Below the pieces are notes generated by a model. That model saw only the letters and a list, made by a program, of their open reading frames with translations. It ran no database searches and was not told where the DNA came from. Shown piece by piece: positions 1-7,488 of a stretch of 64,000 nucleotides of DNA (position 1 is its first letter; every line of letters starts with the position of its first letter). Origin of the DNA: PALSA-894 sp963734185. GTDB taxonomy: Bacteria; Pseudomonadota; Alphaproteobacteria; Rhizobiales; Xanthobacteraceae. The position numbers were made by a program, and so were the translations under genes. The stretch lies in NCBI GenBank assembly GCA_963734185.1, contig CAVTGA010000002.1, positions 2,356,001 through 2,420,000 on the forward strand. Direction: 5' to 3'.

Positions 1-559
1 GGTCCGGCGCACCCCAGACGAACGCCAGGTAGCCCCGCTTGAGCGGTCCGCTGCGGCCATGGTCGGCGAATTGGGCGCTCAGCGCCTTGTGCGCCGCATC
101 GGTCTTGGACACGACCAGAAGGCCGGTCGTGTCCTTGTCGAGCCGATGCACGATGCCGGGCCGCGCCACCCCGCCGATGCCGGAGAGGCTTTCCCCGCAA
201 TGGGCGATCAGGGCATTGACCAGGGTGCCGGTGCGGTTGCCGGCGGCCGGGTGCACGACCAGCCCCTTGGGTTTGTCCACGACGATCAGCGCGGCGTCCT
301 CGTGCACGATGCTGAGCGGGATATCCTCTCCGGCAGGCTCCGCGGGCTCGGGCGGCGGGACCTTGACCGTGACGGTCTCGCCGGCGTTGACGCGCTGGCC
401 CGGATCGCCGACTGTGCGGCCATCGACCGTCACCTCGCCGGCGAGGATGAGGGCTTTCAGGCGCGAGCGCGAAAGTCCCGTCCGCAGCGCGAGCACGCGG
501 TCGAGACGCTCGCCTTGCGAGCCGGCGGCGATGTGAACGGTGTGGTTGCGGTCGATCAT
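1..559 (-). CDS. rluD: RluA/RluD-family 23S rRNA pseudouridine synthase (5' part; runs off left edge)
   Basis: Translating the minus strand from ATG at 559 gives an open frame to the window edge. An N-terminal S4-like RNA-binding segment (about residues 10-70) is followed by the catalytic core, which contains the family signature HRLDKDTTGLLVV with its catalytic Asp. RluD isomerises uridines of 23S rRNA helix 69 during late 50S assembly; RluC-type specificity cannot be excluded from half a protein. Only about 186 codons are present. Its start codon shares the tetranucleotide CATG with the start of the divergent gene on the plus strand, so the two genes overlap head to head by two bases. Confidence 0.9.
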   Translation of the reverse strand, partial: MIDRNHTVHIAAGSQGERLDRVLALRTGLSRSRLKALILAGEVTVDGRTVGDPGQRVNAGETVTVKVPPPEPAEPAGEDIPLSIVHEDAALIVVDKPKGLVVHPAAGNRTGTLVNALIAHCGESLSGIGGVARPGIVHRLDKDTTGLLVVSKTDAAHKALSAQFADHGRSGPLKRGYLAFVWGAPD

Positions 560-1436
560 GAGCTCGAATTCCGACAATAAAGCGTTTGGCTCGCCCGCAA
601 AGCCTCCCGGCACGGTGAAACCGATCGATCCCGCGACGCGGCTGTCCGACCTGCTGGCGCAGTCGCTGGAGGAGCTGACGCGCCCGTTCGAGAGCCCTGC
701 TACGGCCAAGGCCTCGCTCGCCACCCAGACGGTCCCGGAACGGCCGCCCGCTCCGGCGCCGGCGAAGCCCGCCGAAGCGCCTGCGGTTTCGCCGCCCGCC
801 GCCCAGCCGGGCGAGACGCCGCCGGCCCACGCCGGCTCGACCGGAAATCGTGATCGGCCGGGGCCGCCTCCCGGCCTTTCGCTCGATCTCGAAGCCGAAA
901 GGGCGCTGGCCGAGCTCGAGGCCGAGCTGTTCGCCGCGACCAAGAAGGCGAGCGAGGCTGGCCGGCCGGCCGAAGACGCGAGGCCCGACGACGGCGGCAC
1001 CGCTACGGCCGATCAAGCGGTCGCCGATCAGCCAGACGCGACGCCTGCGCCGGAGACCCCCGCCGAAGTCGAACCGCCTCCGCCTCCGGCCGATGCCGCG
1101 GCCGCGCAACTGATCGCCCGGGTGCGGCGGCTGATGATCGCCACGATGCTGGTCACCCTGCTTGCGGTCGGCTCCGTGCTCGCCTTCATCGGCTATCGCA
1201 TCTACAAGGCCGAAGAGACGATCGACAAGAAAGTCGACAAGATCGTAGTGCAGGAGCCAGCGCCGCCGCCCGAGGTGACGCTCAGCCTGCCGCGCAACGC
1301 CCGCATCATCCAAGCCGGCGTCGCCGAGGAGCGGCTCGTGATCACGCTCGAGATCGACGGCAAGATCGAGGTGCGCGTGTTCGACGTGAAGACGCTGGAG
1401 CCGGCCGCACGCATGGGGTTTTCGACCACGCCGTAG
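558..1436 (+). CDS. Ala/Pro-rich single-pass membrane protein of unknown function
   Basis: I do not recognise a characterised family; the C-terminal third (one membrane helix followed by a short beta-rich tail) is reminiscent of DUF6476-type proteins. About 185 residues of low-complexity Ala/Pro/Glu-rich sequence precede one hydrophobic helix (roughly residues 190-215). A short folded tail of about 70 residues follows. I chose ATG 558 rather than the upstream GTG at 540, because the latter would lie deep inside rluD; with ATG 558 the two divergent start codons interlock as CATG. Topology is probably cytoplasmic N-terminus with a periplasmic tail. The stop codon touches a dispersed palindrome. 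Confidence 0.7.
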   Translation: MSSNSDNKAFGSPAKPPGTVKPIDPATRLSDLLAQSLEELTRPFESPATAKASLATQTVPERPPAPAPAKPAEAPAVSPPAAQPGETPPAHAGSTGNRDRPGPPPGLSLDLEAERALAELEAELFAATKKASEAGRPAEDARPDDGGTATADQAVADQPDATPAPETPAEVEPPPPPADAAAAQLIARVRRLMIATMLVTLLAVGSVLAFIGYRIYKAEETIDKKVDKIVVQEPAPPPEVTLSLPRNARIIQAGVAEERLVITLEIDGKIEVRVFDVKTLEPAARMGFSTTP

Positions 1437-1481
1437 CGCATGATCCCGAAAGTGGCAGACTTTTCGGACAAGATCATGCGC
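1436..1481. repeat. Dispersed intergenic palindrome, family C, copy 1
   Basis: The ends GCGCATGATC and GATCATGCGC are perfect inverted repeats, with partly complementary material between them (CCGAAA and TTTTCGG). A second copy lies at 38604-38652. Such palindromes are abundant between genes in Bradyrhizobiaceae. Function is unknown; it may act as a transcript-end hairpin for the gene ending at 1436. Confidence 0.8.
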
Positions 1482-1551
1482 AGACTAAGACCTGCGGCGC
1501 GTTGCGCGTCTGCTTGCACGGGATGACGATCAAGGCTATTTCAGGCGGCAC

Positions 1552-1627
1552 GCTCCCTTCGTCTAGCGGCCCAGGACGTCGCCCTCTCACGGCGAAAACA
1601 GGGGTTCGAGTCCCCTAGGGAGCGCCA
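1552..1627 (+). tRNA. tRNA-Glu (anticodon CTC)
   Basis: A full cloverleaf can be drawn. The acceptor stem pairs GCTCCCT (1552-1558) with AGGGAGC (1617-1623). A five-base anticodon stem TCGCC/GGCGA encloses the loop CTCTCAC, giving anticodon CTC. The T arm AGGGG-TTCGAGT-CCCCT is canonical, and the 3' CCA is encoded at 1625-1627. The accessory island begins directly downstream, which fits tRNA genes as integration sites, but I found no second copy of the tRNA 3' end within the window. Confidence 0.95.
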
Positions 1628-1727
1628 GAATTCCTAAAAGGTTTCAGCTAGATATAGACCGCTACCGGGGCACCGCTCCGAAAATTCAAAAATCCATCAA
1701 AAATAACGACCGCTTCTTATCCACGTT

Positions 1728-2096
1728 CTAGTGGCCGTAGAGCGCGCGTCCGCGCTCCGCAGTCGGCGGCTGTGTCGAGGTCGGGGAGTGTGTTCGGCGG
1801 GCTCGGCTATGTGGGGGCGAGGCGGTCGAGCGGCGCCGTTTGGGACGGCCGTTAGTGTGTCTCAGAACGCGGATCACCCCCGAGATCGCGGCGTCGTAGC
1901 CTGCGTTCCAATCCGCGTTATGACCCGGCTGGCGGAGCTTCGTGATGGCGTTGAGGATCGTCTGCCGCTCTTGTCCGCGGGCGATATGCGCCGCGTTCGC
2001 GACAAATTGGTAGATCGCGGCGAATGTGAAGGCGGGCCTCCGCTTCCGCTCCAACTCGGCAGTCTCGCCGATCACGTCTTCAATCAGCTCGCTCAT
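1728..2096 (-). CDS. Hypothetical protein, second gene after an HTH regulator
   Basis: A 122-residue protein I do not recognise. The first 80 residues look folded and helical; the last 40 are Arg/Pro/Ser-rich and probably disordered. It starts 36 bases after the stop of the XRE regulator upstream on the same strand, so the two are probably co-transcribed, an arrangement shared by many small regulator/partner pairs on islands. The ribosome binding site is weak. Function unknown. Confidence 0.5.
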   Translation of the reverse strand: MSELIEDVIGETAELERKRRPAFTFAAIYQFVANAAHIARGQERQTILNAITKLRQPGHNADWNAGYDAAISGVIRVLRHTNGRPKRRRSTASPPHSRARRTHSPTSTQPPTAERGRALYGH

Positions 2097-2132
2097 CGCA
2101 GAGCGAAGAATACCACAAATTGAGTTATTTGG

Positions 2133-2390
2133 CTACTTCTTTTTCCGGACGATCTTGGCCCCTTGAACAATGCGGAGAGCTTCGACCGGATCGAAGCCGA
2201 TCGCATCACAGATCGCGACCAGCTCGATCACGTCGATGCGCTTTCGGCCGCGCTCCACGTCGGTTACCCAAGACTGATATCGGCCGAGCCGCTTGGCGAC
2301 CTGCACTTGCGTTAGATCGGCGCCCTCCCGGCGTTGGCGGAGGTAGCGCACCAGCGCAGTGTGGCCGGGTGATGCGAACGCTCTCGCCAT
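2133..2390 (-). CDS. XRE-family helix-turn-helix regulator
   Basis: An 85-residue single-domain protein. A lambda-repressor-type HTH spans about residues 12-70, with the recognisable sequence LTQVQVAKRLGRYQSWVTDVE and a conserved ERGRKRID turn, followed by a Lys-rich tail. Such stand-alone XRE proteins repress their own operons, and the only downstream partner is the hypothetical gene at 1728-2096. A GAGGGG sequence lies about 11 bases upstream of the ATG. The target is unknown. Confidence 0.8.
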   Translation of the reverse strand: MARAFASPGHTALVRYLRQRREGADLTQVQVAKRLGRYQSWVTDVERGRKRIDVIELVAICDAIGFDPVEALRIVQGAKIVRKKK

Positions 2391-2518
2391 ACCGGCCAGC
2401 CCCTCGCCCCGTGGAGAGGGAAGCCATTACGTCCTGACTCAGAGATACCGCAAAAAGAGTTATTTTCATCCGCGCAGTTGGTTGCGTGCGCCGTGACCTA
2501 CGCCTCACGAGACGGTGC

Positions 2519-3163
2519 CTAGGCCTTTTCGGCCGCGTCCTGCTGCGCCCAGGCCTCCGTGCCCGCTTGAGCTAGAGCCGCGCTCCGCTCCGCCTTTTCC
2601 TTCAGAGCTTCGACCGCGCCTCTGTGCGCACGCTCCAGTGTCTTAGGAAAGTCCCAGATCAATTCAACAGGATCGAGCCCATGTCTACGGCGCAACGCGA
2701 CCGCGATCTCCCAAGCCTCCAGACCTCGCCCGCCTGCGTGCTCATGAAGTGTATGTTCGAGGTCGTCCATCGTGAATTCGATTGTGGACTTGATGAAGCC
2801 TTGACTTTCATCAATTCGGTTTCTCAAGTTGAGCGCCCGCGCCGCAAGCCGCAGGTCGATCGCCTTCCACCCTTCGGGGTCATCGGGATAGAGCGGTAGC
2901 GTAGGTAACTCCACGTTCCAAACAGGAAATTCCTGATCGGGCGGATGCTCAGCGTTCGCATTGTCGTCGATGAAGGTCACGCAGTCATGAGCGTAACCTT
3001 CCAGAAGAACAGCAAGCCGTAATGCGTGATAGCTCGCGTGTGCCTTTTTCCTTGCTCTTGCGCCCCACCATTCTCGTCCACCAGTCAGAATTTGGGTCAG
3101 TACGGCCGAGACCACGCCGGTGGTAGCGGCGAGCGTAATCACGTTCGCCAGAGTTAGTTCCAT
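2519..3163 (-). CDS. Membrane-anchored hypothetical protein, divergent from the TIR gene
   Basis: A 214-residue protein with one N-terminal hydrophobic helix (about residues 5-27) and a soluble, helix-rich cytoplasmic part ending in an Ala/Glu-rich tail. I recognise no domain. It is transcribed away from the TIR-domain gene at 3281, and the 117-base gap must hold both promoters. The base composition is AT-richer than the core genome, in line with acquired DNA. A role as membrane partner of the TIR protein is speculation based only on adjacency. Confidence 0.55.
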   Translation of the reverse strand: MELTLANVITLAATTGVVSAVLTQILTGGREWWGARARKKAHASYHALRLAVLLEGYAHDCVTFIDDNANAEHPPDQEFPVWNVELPTLPLYPDDPEGWKAIDLRLAARALNLRNRIDESQGFIKSTIEFTMDDLEHTLHEHAGGRGLEAWEIAVALRRRHGLDPVELIWDFPKTLERAHRGAVEALKEKAERSAALAQAGTEAWAQQDAAEKA

Positions 3164-3280
3164 TCACCCTTCCTCCGGGTAGTCCTCTCAGGACGGGCCG
3201 TTCTCCAAGTCTGTCCGCCGTCTTGTCAAGCGATCGGTCTTATATCAGATTTCAATCTCAGATCGGGTTAGGGGCCGACA

Positions 3281-4273
3281 ATGAAGGTTTTCATCAGCTG
3301 GAGCGGTGAGCGCAGCCAAGTCCTCGCGCAAGCCTTACGTGACTGGTTGCCCATGGTTCTGCATTACGCCGAACCGTGGCTTTCGCATTCGGACATCGAA
3401 GCGGGTGACCGATGGGCTAATGTCGTTGCCAAGGAACTTGAGACAACAAAGTTTGGAATTATTTGCATCACGCGTGAGAACATTGCATCGCCATGGATAC
3501 TTTTTGAATCTGGCGCACTCGCAAAGTCAATGCAGGAAGGACGCGTGATACCTCTTCTGCTCGATATAGAATTTAAGGATATTGCCGGTCCGCTCGCGCA
3601 GTTTCAAGCCAAGAAGGTTGAAAAAGAAGGCCTCAATGATGTTGTTACTTCGATCAATAGTTTTGCTGACACGAAGCTCACAGAGGCCCGATTAGCCCAT
3701 CAATTCGACACGCTGTGGCCCGCTCTAGAGACAAAAGTAAAGGCGATACCTGCTACACCAGCACCGGCCAAACAGAACCGCCCGCAACATGAAATACTTG
3801 AAGAACTTGTATCGAGTGTGCGTGGTCTTGACGTGCGGTTTCGCGAGACGACGGAGGATCACCCACGATGGCGACGGCGTCGCCATCGGTTTCATCCAAT
3901 GATGATGGATGAAATACTCCATATGATGGATCTTCGGCCCAACGATCCTATCCGACTTCTTGTCATTGCAAGTATGCTACGCGAGGACTTTCCATGGATG
4001 TACGAATTCGGCGCCGAGGCGTATCGTTTGGCATCGACAGGTAAGCCAGAGAAAGCGAGAGAAGCGCAACACCGCTTTCTGAACGCATGCCGCATGCTAC
4101 GTAGAGGCCCTTTCATGGAAATGATGGAAGACAAAGAAACACACATGTTCTTGCGCGAGATCATGCATTTTGTCGAGCATGAAATGTCGCGTCTTGAGTC
4201 GGAAGGTGATCACCCTGATTCGCCGTCGCGTAGTAGTAGGAGAAGGCCGTCGCATTCAAACGAAACGAGCTAG
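3281..4273 (+). CDS. TIR-domain protein with uncharacterised C-terminal helical domain
   Basis: Residues 1-150 form a bacterial TIR (TIR_2-like) fold. It begins KVFISWSGE, has an SDIEAGDRW loop and carries FESGALAK, in which Glu76 sits at the position of the catalytic glutamate of NAD-consuming TIR enzymes. The remaining 180 residues are helix-rich with a very basic stretch around 195-205, resemble nothing I know, and end in a Ser/Arg-rich tail. TIR proteins on islands are commonly NAD-depleting or signalling effectors of anti-phage systems; the C-terminal part would be the sensor or oligomerisation module. Codon use is AT-rich compared with the core genome. AGGGG precedes the ATG. Confidence 0.8.
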   Translation: MKVFISWSGERSQVLAQALRDWLPMVLHYAEPWLSHSDIEAGDRWANVVAKELETTKFGIICITRENIASPWILFESGALAKSMQEGRVIPLLLDIEFKDIAGPLAQFQAKKVEKEGLNDVVTSINSFADTKLTEARLAHQFDTLWPALETKVKAIPATPAPAKQNRPQHEILEELVSSVRGLDVRFRETTEDHPRWRRRRHRFHPMMMDEILHMMDLRPNDPIRLLVIASMLREDFPWMYEFGAEAYRLASTGKPEKAREAQHRFLNACRMLRRGPFMEMMEDKETHMFLREIMHFVEHEMSRLESEGDHPDSPSRSSRRRPSHSNETS

Positions 4274-4312
4274 GCCATTCTTGATCCAGTTGCGCTGAAA
4301 TCGGCATTGGAG

Positions 4313-4546
4313 CTATTGTCTTGGCGACTTTTTTTGACCTCTTCGATTGTTGCTCATTTGATTGCCGGCCAACAATCCTGCGATTGCTCCGACGCAAAGA
4401 ATCATAATGTCCGCTAACTTGCGAACCAGAAAGTCTGCGAGGGGAAGTTGGTAGATAGCATCGACAGTTGTCAGAAGCCCGGCCAGCGCTAAGCATGCAA
4501 AGAAAAAGGCGCTGACAATTTTGAGAACCAGAGCGTAGCTTCTCAT
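4313..4546 (-). CDS. Small two-helix membrane protein
   Basis: A 77-residue protein with two predicted membrane helices (about residues 7-28 and 44-62) and a basic C-terminus ending KKSPRQ. GGGGAG lies about nine bases before the ATG, a good ribosome binding site. Its start overlaps by ATGA the end of a weak upstream frame (4543-4740) on the same strand. It converges on the TIR gene. No family recognised; small membrane proteins often accompany TIR-type effectors, but a link here is conjecture. Confidence 0.5.
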   Translation of the reverse strand: MRSYALVLKIVSAFFFACLALAGLLTTVDAIYQLPLADFLVRKLADIMILCVGAIAGLLAGNQMSNNRRGQKKSPRQ

Positions 4547-4971
4547 AACACACTCCCCGAAACAGCTTCTGTGGCTGCTCTAAACACAACAACGCGTTGT
4601 GCGTTCGGGAGTGTCCGATAAAAATGTTTAGACTGCGTTAACCATTCTAGTGTCCATGCCAACCGCATGATTCTCTCCGAGGCCATTTCGGCTTTTGGAG
4701 AGAGCGCCTTGGTCAAACAACCGAGGAACCCTCCCAGCAAAAGCCGGAAGTTGGCTCCTCGATGCGACTCCGCCTATACGAAAAATCGATCGAGTCGAAG
4801 CTCGTCACCTCGATGATGGCTCCATTGAGTGCCTATCAACTTCTCCATACAGGCAACTCGCCGGTACCATCTAGGCGGATGTCGGCGGTAGTTCACCGCC
4901 GCATCGTGCCATCGTCCGCCGCATAAGTGGCTGTATTGTGGCAGAGCTTGTGGACTGTCGTGGAGACTGAA
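4547..4971. other. 425-base interval without a confident gene
   Basis: On the minus strand a 65-codon frame (4543-4740) starts from TTG and ends in an ATGA overlap with the small membrane gene. Its sequence is unconvincing, but the overlap leaves open a coupled leader or gene remnant. The rest (4741-4961) holds no frame I trust. The GGAG ribosome binding site of the next gene is at 4962-4965. Confidence 0.4.
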
Positions 4972-5379
4972 ATGAAACCCGATCAAGACTACCTCAAGAA
5001 TTTTCTGGAAATCGCCGAAGCCATGCCCGGGCCGACCTTCGACATTGAAGACCTACAAGCGGCCGGTTTGGAGTATGAGACCGATCAATTCATCTTCCAT
5101 ATGAAAATTCTCGGCGATTATGGTCTGATCGAACGGGACGACGGAGACCCGGGATACGGGCTTGTGAGAAGCGTTGACGGGTTCATGTCGTGGGCCGTAC
5201 TCCCATTGCGATTGACGGCAAGAGGCCATGAGTTTGCTGCTGCACTCCGCAATAAGGAGGTCTGGGCAACCATCAAAAGGGAATTCAAGGACGCCAGCAT
5301 GAGCACGTTGTGGGACGTATCCAAAAAACTTCTCGAAGCGTACACCAAGAAGAAGCTGGAACAGGTGCTTAACGGTTAG
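4972..5379 (+). CDS. DUF2513 family protein
   Basis: A 135-residue protein matching the general layout of DUF2513. It starts MKPDQDYLKNFLEIAE, has a winged-helix-like middle in which a short helix-rich part precedes the LTARGHEF segment, and ends in a Lys-rich helix. DUF2513 proteins are small, usually encoded on phages and islands, and have no established function. I chose ATG 4972 because GGAG lies seven bases upstream; a frame-compatible start at 4927 has no such site. It stands alone on the plus strand between two minus-strand groups. Confidence 0.75.
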   Translation: MKPDQDYLKNFLEIAEAMPGPTFDIEDLQAAGLEYETDQFIFHMKILGDYGLIERDDGDPGYGLVRSVDGFMSWAVLPLRLTARGHEFAAALRNKEVWATIKREFKDASMSTLWDVSKKLLEAYTKKKLEQVLNG

Positions 5380-5555
5380 GTGAGTACGCGCGTTCTTAGG
5401 TGCCCGCCACGCCGGGTATCGGTGACCGGCTGCGGGCTCTCGGCTGTTATTCCAACCACAGCACACCTGCCGAGTGGTGCCGCCCCCGGCCCAATAGGAG
5501 ACCAAGACCGGGGAGAGTGTCGGCGCTCGCTGGCGCTAGCGGGCTGAGGGCTAGT

Positions 5556-6188
5556 TCAAGCCGCCTGCGCAGCCGCGCCGACAAAACGAATTCCGAGGAT
5601 CGCGAACGGCGACGCGTCCGTACGGCGCGCAATTTCGCTCAACGCCGCCTCGATCACGCTTTCCTCCATGCGCTCGATGTCGAGGATTGCCGCGCGTAGC
5701 TCCGCCGTGCGCGACGCCCGCTCCGCATCGGTCAGCCCGCCCACCACGCCGAGCGCGTCAATCTCGCGGTCGAGCGCGGCGATCAGCGTGTCGCGATGCA
5801 GCTAGGCGAGCGTGTCGGCCGTCATGGTGGCGCCCTGCGCGTTGCCGCGCACCAAGGCGTCGGGCCGCCGAAAGCTGATCGCCAGCTTTCCGTGGTCGAC
5901 CGTGAGGGAGGGACGCCCGCGCGCGGCGCGTTCGTCGACCCAGGCCCGCGCCCGCCCCTTCAACTCGGCGACTGGAAGCGGAGCCCGCGCCACCGTGTCC
6001 AGTTCGGCGCGCAGGTCGGCGATCTCGCGGCGGCAGCGTTCGATGGCGGCACGCGGGCCGCCGTCTCCGGGCACGGCGGCGGGAGGCACGGCTATTTCGA
6101 AGGCGACGGCCAGCGGGCACCCGATCGAGCCACTGATGGAGGCGGGAGACCGACCGCTGATCGGCGTCGCGGCGCGACTGCCACTCAT
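5556..6188 (-). pseudogene. Hypothetical island gene interrupted by an in-frame amber codon
   Basis: One continuous minus-strand frame runs from ATG 6188 (GGGGAGG just upstream) to TGA at 5556 and is broken only by TAG at 5802-5804. Joined, it would encode about 210 residues: a variable N-terminus, a coiled segment around CRREIADLRAELD, and a C-terminal helical part (DAERASRTAELRAAI). Both halves have the same composition and no shift of frame, which suggests a single nonsense mutation in a once intact gene. I do not recognise the family. It lies downstream of the PIN toxin on the same strand. Confidence 0.6.
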
Positions 6189-6258
6189 TGCGCGCCTCCC
6201 CTCCATGGATAGCGCAACTACGCGTCGCGTTCGGCGAGCGCTGGCGCGCTTCTCCCGT

Positions 6259-6819
6259 TCAGAGTGTGGCTTGGTAGGTTCGCAGCAAATCGGCTGTGCG
6301 TTCGAGTTCCAGCGACGCCAGATGCTCCAGATACAAGTCCGCAGTGTAAGATGGCCTATTCAAGCTTGCGCGGTGAAGTCGCGCGCCATCGATGACATCC
6401 ATTTGAGTTTCCTGGAAAAGGCGAACGCAGAACTCATCGGGCGTTTCTGCGCACAGCCCAAGCGGACCGAGAACCCGATCGGGGAAATGTCGTACGTTGT
6501 AGGTGACGATGGACTTGGCCTGGGCGGCAACGGCGGTTGCCACGACATGGATATCGTTCGTGTCGGGCAGGAAGATCGTACTCGACATTTTAGGATCGGG
6601 ATCGAAACTCGCGCCTGGAAATGCCTTCTCCATTTCCTCCCGAGCGTAGTTCAGTCGCGACATTGGGTCGCCGAACTTGTCGCGGCGGTTTCTCATCCAC
6701 TCCTCGTGGATGATGTCCGACCACGCAGGGCTGAATGCTCCGGCTTCGGCGACCCATAGCAGGAAGTCGCGCACGCCGCCTCTGAACAGCACGCAGGCAT
6801 CAAGAATCGCCGTGTCCAC
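6259..6819 (-). CDS. PIN-domain ribonuclease toxin
   Basis: A 186-residue PIN-fold protein. The N-terminal AILDACVLF contains the first acidic metal ligand, and further conserved acidic positions appear in HEEW (near residue 40) and in the LPDTNDIHVVATA segment near residue 90. PIN toxins cleave tRNA or mRNA with Mg2+ or Mn2+. The gene begins at GTG 6819, 16 bases after the stop of the antitoxin gene, a typical antitoxin-first toxin-antitoxin operon. The protein is longer than classical VapC (about 130 residues) and ends in an extra helical C-terminus. Confidence 0.8.
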   Translation of the reverse strand: MDTAILDACVLFRGGVRDFLLWVAEAGAFSPAWSDIIHEEWMRNRRDKFGDPMSRLNYAREEMEKAFPGASFDPDPKMSSTIFLPDTNDIHVVATAVAAQAKSIVTYNVRHFPDRVLGPLGLCAETPDEFCVRLFQETQMDVIDGARLHRASLNRPSYTADLYLEHLASLELERTADLLRTYQATL

Positions 6820-6835
6820 CGCGACGGCTCTCTTC

Positions 6836-7249
6836 TCAGTGGCCGAGGTCCTGTGTTTCGGCGCTCAGTGCCTCAAGAGATCGGCGGCGTGGCTCCTGTC
6901 CTCGCTTGTAGGCGATCACCGCGCCCATCGGAATGCGATGATGGGCGCCGACCATGCGGCAGGGCAGAGCACCCTTGTTGACCAAGTTCAGGAGATAGGG
7001 GCGCGACACCTTGAGGAGATCGGCGGCTTCCTGCGCGCTGACCTCCTCATCCGCGGAGACAACATCTATGGCATGTCCCTCGGAAACAAGCCTTGCAGCT
7101 TCGATCAATGCAGGCACCATCGCAGCCGGAATTCTGACCTGCCGAGCTTGAATTGTCACCGAAACATCTTTCCTCCCGCGCATCCGCATGAGCGCTTGCA
7201 GAAGTGTGCGAGCAGTGGCCGTATCTGTCTCGGTTGGTGTCGTATCCAT
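6836..7249 (-). CDS. Antitoxin with excisionase-type helix-turn-helix
   Basis: A 137-residue protein. Residues 80-130 form an excisionase/MerR-like winged HTH (SAQEAADLLKVSRPYLLNLV followed by an HHRIP wing). The N-terminal part is probably the dimerisation and toxin-neutralising region. ATG 7249 was chosen because GGAGG lies eight bases upstream; the longer frame would run through the AT-rich promoter. It is followed by the PIN toxin after 16 bases. Such pairs are type II toxin-antitoxin modules in which the HTH protein represses its own promoter; a palindromic site at 7290-7304 is a good operator candidate. Confidence 0.8.
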   Translation of the reverse strand: MDTTPTETDTATARTLLQALMRMRGRKDVSVTIQARQVRIPAAMVPALIEAARLVSEGHAIDVVSADEEVSAQEAADLLKVSRPYLLNLVNKGALPCRMVGAHHRIPMGAVIAYKRGQEPRRRSLEALSAETQDLGH

Positions 7250-7289
7250 GGCAGCCTCCAGTCCGCAATATATGAAATAAGTGAAATAA

Positions 7290-7304
7290 TTGCAATAATT
7301 GCAA
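7290..7304. promoter_or_regulatory. Candidate operator of the toxin-antitoxin operon
   Basis: TTGCAATAATTGCAA is two TTGCAA palindromes separated by TAA, 41 bases upstream of the antitoxin start, in an AT-rich segment that also carries the direct repeat GAAATAA. Position and symmetry fit an autorepression site. No binding evidence is available from sequence alone. Confidence 0.45.
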
Positions 7305-7488
7305 CCACCTGACGTCGGCCGGCTTCTGCGGGCAACTGTTCTTCCCGTCCACTGGCAGGAACGCTTCGGCACGGCCTCGTTGTCGACCTTTGGACATTGG
7401 GACATATTTCTACACCTCGCTACACCTCGACCGAGCAATTACGAGGTGGCCTCCAGGGTCGGTGGACTCGAAGGTGGAGTATGGGCCC

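Noticed and set aside
39..580. Plus-strand frames over the rluD gene
   Set aside because: The reverse strand encodes a clear RluA-family protein; these are shadows.
4774..4986. Minus-strand frame overlapping the start of the DUF2513 gene
   Set aside because: No ribosome site and unlikely composition; would occlude the start region of a better-supported gene.
5802..5804. UAG as pyrrolysine
   Set aside because: Pyrrolysine is not expected in Hyphomicrobiales; a nonsense mutation or error is far more likely.
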